Shown here: piece after piece, positions 29,530 through 40,842 of the stretch | How the letters are laid out: each line of letters begins with the position of its first letter | Position numbering within the stretch: position 1 is the first letter of the stretch | Origin: Stictocephala bisonia | Lineage: Eukaryota > Arthropoda > Insecta > Hemiptera > Membracidae | NCBI GenBank assembly: GCA_035578905.1 | Contig: JAQJVL010002523.1 | Location: 1-64,000, forward strand | Direction of reading: 5' to 3' | DNA: 64,000 bases | The notes under the pieces: model-generated | The model's input: the letters and a program-made list of their open reading frames with translations, nothing else | The model's database searches: none | Told to the model about the DNA's origin: nothing | Program-made: the position numbers and the translations under genes

Positions 29530-30708
29530 GTTTAAATTCCCGCCACGCGACCATGACGCTGCTGGGCAGTATTATTTCTGGCCGCCCCACCGCTTGGATC
29601 ACGTTTCTGTAATCGTGTTTTTTAAAACGTAGTTTTGAACATAAATAGTACATATTATATATCATTTTAAAGCTTATTTAACGTTATAAATTAATATCTA
29701 AATACACAGCATAGTTAAATTTAATTATTATACATAGGCCTAATTTTTAGTTTTATTATATTTTTTAGAGAATATTGTTTTTATGATATCAGCAAATATA
29801 TACAAATGTAAAATAATTCTAAATATTTAAAATAAATAATTAATTATAAACAAGAAACATACCAGTCATTGTGATATTTCCACACTTCTTTCTTGATGGT
29901 ATTCTAAAAAACAATTAACACAATAAAATGTTACATCTCCAAACAGTGCGAAGTCCTCTGCCCGTTTATGTTTTTCTATTTCGTACAAACTCCATAAACC
30001 CTTCTATTTTCCATCTTCTCTAGCTTGTGTGCAGATTTTGGAGAGGTTATTGCCGAAGGAAGACTTCTTTTTCGGCCAATCTGTTTCCTCGAAGTAAAAT
30101 TTCCAATTATAGTCCCCGCGCGCTAAGTATGCATTTGAGATTTTTAGCATTTAACTTGAAACGGTATCGGCAACACCGCACGGCAGCGGTGGACATCCGC
30201 CGCCTTGTCCCTGACTCACGGGCGCGCCTCCTGAATAGCCTCTTTCAAAATTACGAATTATAAATTTTTTTATCCTTGAAGATTGTTAGTATTTTTTATT
30301 TTGAGACAATTTGCCTTACTTTGCTGATAATAAATATGTAAATATAATTCATATCGCACAGTTGTAAGCCTCATTATATACCCATAAAATAAAGTGTTAA
30401 ATTACATGTATATGAAATCCTGTTTATACTCTCTGGCACGCTTCTTGGAAAGCCCAAATATGTGTAATAATTTTTTTTCAACTCTAGATGATTGCTAGAA
30501 TTTTTTATTTTAAGATAATTTGCCTTGTTTTGCTTATAATAAATATGTAAAAATGATTAATATCGGACGTTTGTATGCCTCGTTATGTTTAAGCTTTAGG
30601 AACCACTAGTTTAATTTGATATGTTAAATTAAACGAACTAGCATAAAATGAAGCGTATCTGGTAGCTATACAATAAATTATTATTTACCTGTATATTTAA
30701 TCCTGTTT
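29530..30708. other. Left arm of piggyBac B without genes
   Basis: AT-rich, no recognised ORF. It contains two degenerate copies of an approximately 105-bp sequence (about 30,272-30,395 and 30,482-30,598) sharing TTTTATTTTRAGAYAATTTG and AATAAATATGTAA. Confidence 0.5.
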
Positions 30709-32254
30709 CTAATCTAACGGTGAGACACCTAGGTCTTCAGACACTCCTGGAGGGAACTGGTAGTCTTGGAGATCATCAACATCTCCCTCTTCACTGCCAC
30801 TGTCACTGTCACAGTCACTATATATGTCGTCATCGTCATCCACCCCCAGACTAATTATAAATTGTTCCACGTCCTTATGATGCAGCCCCTCTGCTTCCCA
30901 AGCTTTTTTCACCAGGGCTTTAGTGTGTGAGACGTACTTCGCCCACATCTCGGACGTAAAGTTATTTATAGAATCTCTAAACAGTTTTTCAACATCAGAT
31001 AACTTATACGTAACATTCCGCTCTTTCACGTAATCTTTGAGCCAGGCCCATACCATTTCTATGGGGTTATATTCGCAGTGATAGGGGGGCAGTCTTAAAA
31101 CTTTATGTCCATACTGTTCCGCCATCTTATCTAATACATACTCTGGGCGTGAAGGTTTATGTTTTTTAACTAGTTCTAAAAGTTCTAGTTTGATGGAATT
31201 AGGGCTAAACGATATACCTTTTCGCGTTAACCACTCAACTATATCACCTTTTTTATTTTTCATTGTTGGTGCTTTGTCTAGTATCCTTGAGTGGTAGGGG
31301 GCATTATCCATTACTATGGTACTTTCTTTTTCAAGGTTAGGAAGCAAAGAGTCCTGAAACCAACGTTAAAACGTTTTTGAATTCATTTCTTCGTGAAAGT
31401 CGACGGTCTTTTTTTGAGGTAAATATCAATGGCTGAGACTGTATCCAGCCCTTTGATGATCCCGCATGGCAAACAATCAACCTACTTCCCTTCCCTATCG
31501 GAGCCCCCAGACTACTCTGAACAGTGTCATCAGTCCAACCGGTCGTTTTTGTAGTATTTTTGTTAACCCACGTCTCGTCTAAAAATACAGTTTTTTCCCA
31601 ATCAATATTTCTTGAAGCCCGTAAAAACGATACCTTGCTAATGCAACTTCAGGTTTCTCAAGGAGTACTTTACGTTTATTAATTTTTTTATACTTAAAAC
31701 CAATTTTATTTAAAATGTTTCGTAGAGAAGTGCTTTTCCCCCTAAAAAGTCTACATTCACATAAACTTTTTAACAGTTTGGGTACAGTAGGCACTTCCTT
31801 TCTATTGTAGTAGGAATACACGTGTCGCCTTATTGCATCAGTATCAAAATTATCAATGCCTGTAACTGGTTTAATTTTATTTCTTTTTTTTACCTGGTGT
31901 TGTCATTACTGGCATCCCATTGGCGTTTCTTTCAGCTGTCTTCTCTTGATTTCGAATATTTATAACAGAATGTTCACTTATATTACAAGCTTCTGCGACC
32001 CGTTTTAAAACTTGATTTACGTTTCTGACCGGTCCATTATTTGTTTTCTCCTGTTGGAAGTATCGCACGACACTCAGAACAATCGTTCTAGCCTGACTAT
32101 TAAGTGTTTTCCCTTTAACACTCGTCATTATTTTTCTAATTCGACCAACCCCACAAATGTATTCTACAAATTCTCGGACTCCATAGAACTCACAACCACT
32201 GTCACAGATGAGTAGAGATAGACTGAGATATAAACAGATGAAGAGGAAACACAA
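30709..32254 (-). pseudogene. IS630/Tc1-mariner transposase, DD82E (Sailor type), frameshifted
   Basis: Pieces: N-terminal HTH region 32,254-31,877 (NVNQVLKRVAEACNISEHSV), 31,821-31,579, a stretch readable in 31,578-31,350 (FLDETWVNKNTTKTTGWTDD), and the C-terminal ORF 31,347-30,709 (212 aa). The DDE residues are D in FLDETW, D in VMDNAPYHS and E in CEYNPIEMVW; 82 residues separate the last two, the spacing of the DD82E Sailor group. An acidic tail (DDDDDIYSDCDSDSGSEEGD) follows. At least two frameshifts. I could not find its TIRs. Confidence 0.7.
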
Positions 32255-32868
32255 AATGTAGATGTAAATAGCAACAAATACGCCTGTATTTTTATAATAT
32301 TTATATTGGTTTTTTAAAGATTATTTGTTGTCCGATTGAAAATATTTTTTAATGTCCATGATCGTGAGAAAATTCTCTTCTCAATGAACATTTTAAATTA
32401 ATATTATAAGTATATTTAGAAAAAAAGTACACCTTTCAATGAAGGCCTAGCCCTTAACTGGTATGGCTGAAAATGGGGACACTCCCGGTATGGTGGGGTC
32501 AAATCTGACCCCAATTTCATTTTTTAAATAAAACTCACATTTATGAATCAATTTTTTAAAATAATGTATTAAACTCTTTATTAACAGGTTGTCTATAATG
32601 TAAAGTAAAAAATATTACAAACAGTCTGTTTTACTTATTTAAAAAACCTAGAAATGAAAAATAAGTCACTTTTTAAAATTTTAAAACAATACTTCATAAA
32701 AACAAAAAAATATCTATCAACTTCTACTTGAATCTTGGTTTTTCGGCCCAATTTGTGTAGAGGAAGGTTTGACGGCACAAAAACCTGAAAAACCCCAGAA
32801 TTGAATCAGTCATTAAAATTCTGACATGATGGTAACTCAGGTAAAAATATGAAGTGAATGTATGAGTT

Positions 32869-35366
32869 CTACTTACTTTTAGTCAGTGTTGCAGGAGCTG
32901 CAAACGGTCTTTGTTGATGAATGTTCTCTGCACACTCCCAAGTGACAAACAGCACACTGAAGTGGGTGTTTTTATCCACGTTCCTCGGGCAGAGGCTGCA
33001 GCGGCGCCTCTTCGGTTGCGGTGGCCCCCTTGGGTCGGCGTTAGCGCGTCGAGCAGGCAGCGCTGGAGGATGTTCATATTCCTGGGCAAGACGAGCTAGA
33101 CCGACTGTTGGTCGTTGCCTCGATACATATTTTTGTATGGACATGGACAATTCCCGTGGTAGAGTGTTGATTTGAAATCGCCGCTGTAGATGTGGTCTTA
33201 TTAGCTCGAATCCTAATGTTTTCAAAAAAAACTGACGTTCAACCTGTTTGTGCAAGTCAACAGAATTGATAATCACGTATGAATTCACTCCGGCAATGTT
33301 CAAAACTGCAAACCACACCACTTGTGGCCAACGCCTACTTCTTCTTCCAACGGAAAATGTTGCACACTTTTGGTCTAGGGCGTCAACCCCTCCCTTTGTT
33401 GTATTATAGAATTCTATTATTTCGGGTTTGTTCTCATTTATTTCATTGACTTTCTGGTCATGATGCAACGTAGAAAGCAAAGTCACACTCCTGTTCTTCT
33501 TAGGCACATAAGCGACAAGGGTTTGATCTCTAGTGAAACCAAGTTTTTTGACAAGTTCAATTGATGTAAAGTAATTGTCCGCCGTTATGTTTCTTTTAGA
33601 GTTCACCACAGGCTGAACAAGGCTCAAGACAGTAGCAGTGGGACTCAGCAGTCTGTCTGGATTTTCCACAAAGTTTTCCCCTGAGTACACAAGTGCATTG
33701 AGAAGGTAGTGGGTTCTGGCATCACATAAACAAAATATTTTTAACCCATATTTAGCGGGTTTGCTCTTCATATACACCCTGAACGCACACCTTCCACGAA
33801 ATGGCACAAGCATTTCATCTATGGTGAGATTTTCTCCACAGGCATATAAGCGACAAGGGTTTGATCTCTAGTGAAACCAAAAATAGAAGAATGGACTGGT
33901 CGATGTCTGTTTGGCTTGAACTGCTCTGGAATATCCCTTTTGTTTTGCCGAATAGTTCCGACATACGTTAACTGTCTTTCTTCAAGTTTTTTGACAAGTT
34001 CAATTGATGTAAAGTAATTGTCCGCCGTTATGTTTTTTTTAGAGTTCACCACAGGCTGAACAAGGCTCAAGACAGTAGCAGTGGGACTCAGCAGTCTGTC
34101 TGGATTTTCCACAAAGTTTTCCCCTGAGTACACAAGTGCATTGAGAAGGTAGTGGGTTCTGGCATCACATAAACAAAATATTTTTAACCCATATTTAGCG
34201 GGTTTGCTCTTCATATACACCCTGAACGCACACCTTCCACGAAATGGCACAAGCATTTCATCTATGGTGAGATTTTCTCCACAGGTGTAATTCGCTTGGC
34301 TATTTTGTATAAAGTTATTGAAAAACTCTGATACGTGAGCAAGTCTGTCATTCTGTTTTCTTAGGTTTCTCGTTTTGATATCATCAAAACGCACAGCTGC
34401 AAGTAGGAATAACATTCTTTTTTGGGACATTACACAGCGAAAAATATCACGCCCTGAACCATCAGTTGCAAATAAAGATTCCAAATCTTCATGGTTTGAT
34501 TTGAAGACTCCACTCAAATAGAGTAACCCAATGAATGCTTCAAGCTCAATAATGTCTGTGTGTTGGGTAAACTGACAATTCATTGCATTTTCACCATATT
34601 TAGATACAATATCAGTGATTCTTTCATTAGTATGTTCAACCATGCTTTCAATCATGTTTTTGTCGATCAGAAGTTTCCACGCTTCTATGGGTGTTTTTGG
34701 CTTTGTAGCTTTCGCAGCTCCTATGAGGCCAGGAAGTTTGGTAATTATGTTTATTGCCCTTGTCCTGCTTGCGGCTGGTGGAACTTTCGCCCACTTCTTT
34801 TGGGTTTTTCCATAAAAATAATTTGCATGATCTTGAGCCTCGTTGTCAATCACTGAACCACGTCTTCCCTGGCCTCTCCTGTGACCACTACCACGTCCTC
34901 TCTCATGCTGCTCACGAACGGGAGTATTGACAGGTTCTTTGTCACCTTGATGTCCATGAGCAATATCAACGTTTAGGACAGGATTGTTATCAGGCTCATC
35001 CTCGCTTGAGACATCTTGAGGCTCATAAGTGGGACATTCATTCGGATCATAATCGGGGTCAGAGTCAGTATCGTCTTCAAAATTTACACCTTGAAACACG
35101 GGATGGCGAACGCTAGCTGCAGGAGTATCGTCTTCAGACAAATATTCCTCTACATCACTACATCTTTCATGATTAATTGTAGGTGCATCCGAATACTCAG
35201 AAATATTGTCAGGTCCATCATTCAAAAGACGGTCGATTTCTGCATTGTTGTCAGCAAGGTTTCCTTCATCCATATTGAGTATCCAACAAAAACTAATGTA
35301 AACGAAAGTTGACACAATTATTAGCACAAACCGCACAATATAATGCTCAATACACACCAAAAGCAC
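32869..35366 (-). pseudogene. piggyBac transposase C with internal tandem duplication
   Basis: ORF 35,366-33,819 (515 aa) has an acidic N-terminus (HERCSDVEEYLSEDD), the core motifs IDEMLVPFRGRCAF and ADNYFTS, then hits a stop in a duplicated segment. ORF 33,813-32,869 (314 aa) restarts at MLVPFRGRCAF, repeats the same stretch and continues through GGVDALDQ to the Cys-rich end (RRRCSLCPRNVDKNTHF). So the gene carries a partial tandem duplication and frame break. The residues before MDEGNLADN in the first ORF are probably leader. Confidence 0.85.
33503..34285. repeat. Tandem duplication inside transposase C
   Basis: Unit 1 is 33,503-33,840 and unit 2 is 33,841-34,285. Unit 1 lacks about 105 bp (35 codons) present in unit 2 at about 33,880-33,984, but otherwise they match almost base for base. 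The duplication disrupts the reading frame at the unit border. Confidence 0.8.
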
Positions 35367-35758
35367 TCACCCCTGTAAAAAATATTAATAATAAACTTGT
35401 GACGTAACCGGTATGGTGGGGTCAGATCTGACCCCAGACGCTCCGTGCACAGGTGTTAAGCGGCCGAAAGCAACGGCGAGACTGACGGTCGGTAGGGGGA
35501 GTCAGGATAGAAGAATACTTAAAATGGCGGCTCTGTTGGCCAGCGCTAAATTAGCGAAATCATAGATTTAAACGCTCTGGGGTCAGATCTGACCCCACCA
35601 TACCAGTTAAGGGTTAGTAGTGATTCATTTCCGGCCAGATGTCTGTAATAGGATAATTGAGGGGCTGGCGAGACCGCTGCGTTGCCAGTTTGTGCAAATC
35701 CCAAATGCAAACTTATAACGCGTGCACAATAGTTGTTGTAAGAGGGCCTTTTTAAACT

Positions 35759-37182
35759 CTAATTTTGTGCTACCGTGTTTTGTGTTTTCTGGTCTATTTG
35801 ATAGATTTTTAGTATAAACGCATTAACAATACTCGTGTTCACAACAAAATGATAGATATATTTCCACCACTTTTTAGATGGCCTGCCAAAACTGTAGTAG
35901 CTGCGGTACTGATCCGAGCGATCAACGCCACCCATATTCATCGTATATTGGCATACCACTTTGGGACATTTTACTGTCACCTTCTGTTAGCCCTTTCCTG
36001 TTTTTCTGTCGATGTCATGTTCAATATTAGGATTAGAGTTTGTTGAGAAAAACATTACATCCCGGTTATCTCTCCAAACTGTCGGAGTTTTGATTTGATC
36101 TAACAACCGATTTGATCTAACAGTCCCACATGTATATGTATTCTGTTGTAGGAGTATGTTGCACAAATTGAAAGAAGAAAAGAAATTATCATAATATATA
36201 TGATGATTCTTTCCAAAGAACGGCTCAGTCAGGTTCAAAACGACCTGCTCACCAAGTAGGCGATCATTGTTCCTCAGCTCCTTTTTCCCTAAATAGACAT
36301 TTCCTCCCAAAAAGTAACCAGTTTTTGAACAGGCTATAGCCCACATTTTCTCATCCCCCACTTTACTGGTTTTTTTGGCATGTATTGTTTTAGGCAAAAT
36401 CTGCCTTTGAAACCAATCATGGCTTCATCAATAGCTAAATCACGCTCAGGCTTATACAAATTTTTATATGTGTCAATAATATTCAATATAGGCCTAATTT
36501 TATACAAGATGTCATAGTCGTCATCCTGACGATTTGGAGGCTCAAATACGTCAGTTACGTGAAAATACTGATTAATTTTTTTGGACCGACTGTATGTCAT
36601 TACCTGACGCACAAGTCGACAATAAACTAAATCTTCTCTGAAGTATTCTTCAACACTTGGAAAATCATAAATGCCCATAAAAATATCAATTGCTACGTGG
36701 GCTTTTATTTCCTCCTTTGTAACTGGAGTCTAGTTTTTATCAATTGTTCCAGATTGTTGCTTGTAATTTACATATTCATTTGTGCAGTGAACAATATTGT
36801 CATAAAATGCATTCCCACCTACATGTAAATCAAAATATTCAAGTTCAGTAGGGCAAGAAGATAGTCCATGTGTAACACCACTTTCTTCATTAAAACCATT
36901 TGGTTCAACATACCTTATTTGTTGTGACCACACTGGTGGAACACGAATAATACGAGGACGAGGCCTATTTGTTGTCTGCCCATCTTCAAGGTCAGGGTCA
37001 TCTGCCGAATGAGAATCATCACTTCCGTAGTTTTGAAGGTTAGGCTGTTCAGTATCTTCGTTATCGGGGATATCATTTAGATCAGAAATATCGTCGTCAC
37101 TAGACACCTCACTCTCCACTTCCGACTCATTTTCAAATATGCGGTCAATTTCACTATTACGCAAAAACTGATCTTGATTCAT
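35759..37182 (-). pseudogene. piggyBac transposase B, decayed
   Basis: Four ORF pieces (37,182-36,730; 36,678-36,334; 36,397-35,987; 35,980-35,759) form one transposase broken by frameshifts and a stop. Acidic N-terminus (EVESEVSSDDDISDLND), catalytic blocks AIDEAMIGFKGRFCL, YYDNFFSS and MNMGGVDRSDQY. No Cys-rich end is visible. This gene most likely belongs to the outer element 29,521-37,594. Confidence 0.8.
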
Positions 37183-37598
37183 AATAAATCACTAAGAATC
37201 AATCACAAACAATCACTGTATTTTGGCGGTAAACAAACACGCTAATACTGTACATACATGCAATAATATTATTTAGTTTCTTATTTAGTCAGCTGGCGTT
37301 GATGTATAGTTCCATTCCAGTGTGCCCGTAAGGTAGCAGCACTAAACAGAGGGAAATATATTTTACTGCATTTAGCTGCAGATTCATAAAAATAATGTTT
37401 CTCAGAGAGCAGCACATTATTGTTTAGGTAGAATAGAAAATCAATTCTACATATAGACAGTACCGCAAAAGTTTCTTTGAGGCGATAACAGATCGCGCAA
37501 GCATCTGTAATTTGAGTGAAGGCGTTTGGAGGCAATCCGTCAGTAGCACCACGCCCATCGAGGAGGCGCTTCGAGGCGGATTGACGGGAGAGGGTTAA

Positions 37599-37745
37599 TA
37601 GAACAACCGCGGGTGTTTGTAAAATTGTATGTTTGTGTCTCCAAAATTTGTTGTTAAATTTATTCAACTTTCTACTACAATAATTTCCACAAAACTTCTT
37701 TTTATCAGCGTAATAGTTTGTGCATAAATTTGAAGTTATGTGTCT
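37599..37745 (-). pseudogene. Proximal part of the split Maverick ORF
   Basis: A minus-strand frame open from 37,745 (TAA at 37,748) into the TTAA at 37,595-37,598 and in frame with 28,953-29,516. It contains FNNKFWRHKHTILQTPAVVL. No ATG precedes it in this frame, so the true start is lost by a frameshift further upstream. The 128-aa ORF reported across 37,281-37,667 is a chimera with piggyBac sequence. Confidence 0.5.
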
Positions 37746-37900
37746 TTACCTTACACTTTGGTTTCTTAAACTGAGCAATGTCGTTATAATAAAAGAAGCG
37801 TACAATTTTGGAGCCTGTCACTAACTGTTGTTGAAAATTTAAGTTGACCGTATTTATATTACGAGACTAAAAACTTGTCAAAACTAACCTGTATCTCTTT

Positions 37901-38559
37901 TCATTCAATTCCACAATCCTTACTAATACAAATAAAACTGTAATTATCTTTCCAAGCTAAAGCACACATTTCTTTAAACTTTTCAAAAGTCATGTCTGTA
38001 TTAACTGGTCATTGTACACATGTTTAAGATTTGTATCGTCCTGTTTGAATAAAATAATCAAGTTTGTATTATCTCTCACTAACTGTTTGGGTATCTTACT
38101 GTAGGTTTGTCCTATATAAAAAGAATCAATGTTATGTCGGCCCATAGTAAAGTAGTTGCGTATATTATCGTGTTTTTCACACGCAATGTCGTTAAAAATC
38201 ATAATAGAGTTATTTTTAGCTTCTTTAGGCAGTAAGACTTTAGTGTTTTCATCAAATACAAAGTATCCAATTTCCTTAGGTAAAACACTTTTTAAAAATT
38301 GATACTTGGGTTGGTGTAGGGACTTTAAGAAAGTGTAAACATTTTCAAACCTTAAACCGTTTGGATCGAACAAAATGTTGAAAACAACGTTTGTTTTGCC
38401 ACAATTACTAGGTCCAGCCACTATACACCTTATAGTGGATGGTAATAATGGTCCATGTTTAATGCCACTACCAGCGCGTATAGTGTACATGTCAAAGTTT
38501 TGAACTGGTAGCTTTGTGTTCTGTTCAACAACATGCATTGTTGAGGTATGAATGTACAT
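37901..38559 (-). pseudogene. Packaging ATPase of the Maverick, one frameshift near the end
   Basis: A 189-aa ORF (38,559-37,990) with a Walker A loop CIVAGPSNCGKTNVVFN and a Walker B-like SIMIFNDIACE, typical of A32/FtsK-HerA-type genome packaging ATPases of Mavericks and adintoviruses. It uses ATP to drive DNA into the procapsid. A one-base shift after KHVYNDQ moves the last 35 or so residues (EKFKEMCALAWKDNYSF) into another frame, ending at 37,901. Flanked by the integrase chromodomain upstream. Confidence 0.8.
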
Positions 38560-38575
38560 GTAGGGAATATCCTAT

Positions 38576-38736
38576 TTATACCAAGTCTTTCTTATTCACC
38601 CATGTTTTGTATTTACCATCGTATCCTGCCCATTTAACTAATACTTTGTCCTCTTTTTTTCTAAGTACTTTTTCTACCAAGTATACATCACCGGACTTTG
38701 TCTTTTGCAGCTTTTTTTCATAGAAACTCCCTTTAA
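38576..38736 (-). pseudogene. Chromodomain end of the Maverick integrase
   Basis: A 52-codon open stretch reading into TTAA 38,733-38,736. VYLVEKVLRKKEDKVLVKWA then GYDGKYKTWVNKKDL is a chromodomain-like C-terminus as found in Maverick integrases, which target integration by binding chromatin. The N-terminal end is at 50,929-51,090; the catalytic core is missing between them. Confidence 0.65.
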
Positions 38737-39131
38737 CCCTCCATCTGATAGTAGTAAACTTCCAGAATAATAAGCCATTTTATAGCCACGCGCATCATTA
38801 TTTTCAAAAATTATTTAAAAATACGTCCAACAAGCTAAGTATTATGTTATACATATCATTTTCTTTGTTATAAACCGTAGATATACATAAATATATAAAA
38901 ATTGAACTTACCTCTGTTCAGAAATTTTTCACATCAAGTTGAAAAAGAAAGTTTGTAAACTTTTTCAAGTTTCTGTTTTTAACTTTTTTACTACTTGAGC
39001 AAAAAAGAAACTTCAATTACACTAAATATGCACAATTTTACGATGAATAAAAAATGTTATTACATATATACACTTATTTACAACAGATTCCTTGTTTTTT
39101 CATAAAAACTAAAACTATGTACAAATTTTTT

Positions 39132-39470
39132 TTAGTCCGAATCATACACTTTTTTTTCTTTTTACAATTGGGTCTTTGGCACAAACAACACAAATCAGTT
39201 CGTTTTTCCCAGGTAAATGTTCAAGTAAATGGCCACCATTTCCCTTTTCATTTGGTACATGTGGTACATCTTCTTGACTTGCTAATGCTACAATTATACT
39301 ATCTACAAAATCTTCCCTAGAAATAGGAGAATCAGTATTTCTATAATATAAAAGATATGAATTAAATACAGCAATATCGAGAAGGTTGAAAAAGATTTTC
39401 TTCCAATACTTCTTTGTGTTTCTTGCACAAGAAAGATGGTAGATGCTCTTGTCACTGCAGTCAACCCCTC
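39132..39470 (-). pseudogene. C-terminal part of piggyBac transposase D
   Basis: The minus-strand frame after the Ty3 insertion reads a Ser/Cys-rich continuation of the MGGV-D region, a hydrophobic KKYWKKIFFNLLDIAVFNSY stretch and a Cys-rich end (CCLCQRPNCKKKKSV) before a stop at 39,132-39,134. It pairs with 49,464-50,797. Confidence 0.65.
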
Positions 39471-39612
39471 TATTAAATACTAACTGAATTCGAACAACAT
39501 TTTTTTATAGTTTTTAATCATTCTCACTTATTTACCAAAATGCCACCATGACAACACAAACAATAATATTCCAAAAACAACCAGATGATTGTTGACAACT
39601 AAATATACAACA
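39471..39612 (-). repeat. 3' LTR of the Ty3 element
   Basis: 142 bp, identical to the other LTR. On the minus strand it opens TGTTGTATAT and closes TTTAATA. Confidence 0.9.
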
Positions 39613-39636
39613 ATTCTCCTACACATATTATTTTCT

Positions 39637-40842
39637 CTATAAGTCCAATTTTATAACTGGGCGTCTAAGCCTATCTGACCGCCTCAGTTGGGGAACTTGT
39701 GGAGGGTTTCTTTCTGGTGATTGGAAAACTTGGCGTTCATCCGGCTCCAGGTGATCATGACAATCCACTTCTTTTGGTACTTCATCTTTAACATTAACTT
39801 CTTGAGACGTATTCTTGGATGAATTGCTTGTAATTTCGTTAGGTGTGAAGTTACTTTTGAAGTCAGGCTGTTCTCTCCTAGCAAAATTTTGGAAATGAAG
39901 TAGGTTTTCCTGTGATTTCCTAAGTTGAATATCTACTTCACATTTCCTAATTTGATCAAGATGACGTTTTACTATGTACCCTTTATCTAATTCAATTAAA
40001 TAATGAATTTTGCCAAGTTTCTCAACAACAGTTCCATATAGCCAGAAATTTGAAGCTGAATAATTTCTTACTTGTACTCTCTCACCAATCCTTAATGATT
40101 TACATGCTGGTTGTTGAACCTTGTTCTTATCTGAGGAAGGGGGAAAGATAAGGTTTAGCTTGGTGCGAATATTCCAACCCATAAACTTTTCAGCAGGAGT
40201 TGCTCCGCAAGCTAAAGGTGTAGCCCGGAACCTAAACAATATTGAATGTAGTTTCAGACTCAATGATTCCTTTTCTTCCTCCTATGACTTTAACCTTTGT
40301 TTTAGGATCTGAACATACCGCTCCGCTTGCCCATTCGTCGCCGGGTGGCCAGGAGCTATAAATCTTTGCTTAATGCCATTTCTGATACAAAAATCTATAA
40401 ACTCTCCAGAAGTAAATATTGAAGCGTTGTCACTCACCAAAATCTCTGGAAGGCTATTCCGAGAAAATATTTCTCGTAACATCGTTATTGTAGATCCAGT
40501 GGAAGGAGAGCTGTTGATCATTTTAATTTCCGGCCACTTAGATTTAGCATCCATCAAAACTAAAAAATGATGCCCCTTAAAGGGCCCGGCATAATCCAAA
40601 TGAACACGCTGCCAGTTTTTCTCTGGAACTTCCCAAACATGAAGAGGAGCCTTTTCGGGGTTATTCTTGATATCACAACAGGCCTTACAGTTTCTCACTG
40701 TATGCTCTATGTCAACATCAATATTTTTCCAGTAACAAAATCTTCTTGCTAATGCTTTCATCTTAACAATGCCAATATGTGTATCATGCAACTCTTGTAA
40801 AACTTCGTGCTGGATTTGTTTAGGTATTACTACTCGTTGCAA
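39637..40842 (-). pseudogene. Ty3 integrase, one in-frame stop
   Basis: From 40,842 the frame gives a zinc-type region (HTVRNCKACCD), then the D,D-35-E core: LDYAGPFKGHHF, VSDNASIF and NGQAERYV. A single TAG at 40,282-40,284 interrupts it; the same frame continues at once into RATPLACGATPAEKFMG and a C-terminal barrel-like region (GERVQVRNYSASNFWLYGTV) to 39,637. The LINE insertion at about 40,843 cuts it from the RNase H domain. It would have inserted the cDNA into chromosomes. Confidence 0.88.

Larger units (their letters stand above)
32495..35596. promoter_or_regulatory. Three 18-bp palindromes in piggyBac C arms
   Basis: GGGGTCAGATCTGACCCC is a perfect palindrome at 35,418-35,435 and 35,579-35,596; 32,495-32,512 has one mismatch. 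Each is adjacent to a GGTATGG or CCATACC box like the terminal one. Likely transposase binding sites (inferred). Confidence 0.6.
32458..35606 (-). mobile_element. piggyBac element C, complete
   Basis: Ends CTGGTATGG and CCATACCAG, flanked by TTAA at 32,454-32,457 and 35,607-35,610. Length 3,149 bp. Subterminal palindromes GGGGTCARATCTGACCCC occur once at the left (32,495-32,512) and twice at the right (35,418-35,435 and 35,579-35,596). It is nested in piggyBac B. Confidence 0.92.
29521..37594 (-). mobile_element. piggyBac element B, large, with nested insertions
   Basis: It begins CCCTCTCCCGT and ends ACGGGAGAGGG, flanked by TTAA at 29,517-29,520 and 37,595-37,598. Its own transposase is the decayed gene at 35,759-37,182. 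Nested within are the DD82E transposase (30,709-32,254) and a complete piggyBac (32,458-35,606). The insertion split a Maverick ORF precisely at TTAA. Confidence 0.88.

Noticed and set aside
34560..35312. Three plus-strand ORFs of 66-98 aa
   Set aside because: Antisense shadows of piggyBac transposase C.
37281..37667. 128-aa minus-strand ORF as one protein
   Set aside because: Its first 24 residues are Maverick and the rest is the end of piggyBac B; a chimera made by the insertion, starting at a TTG.
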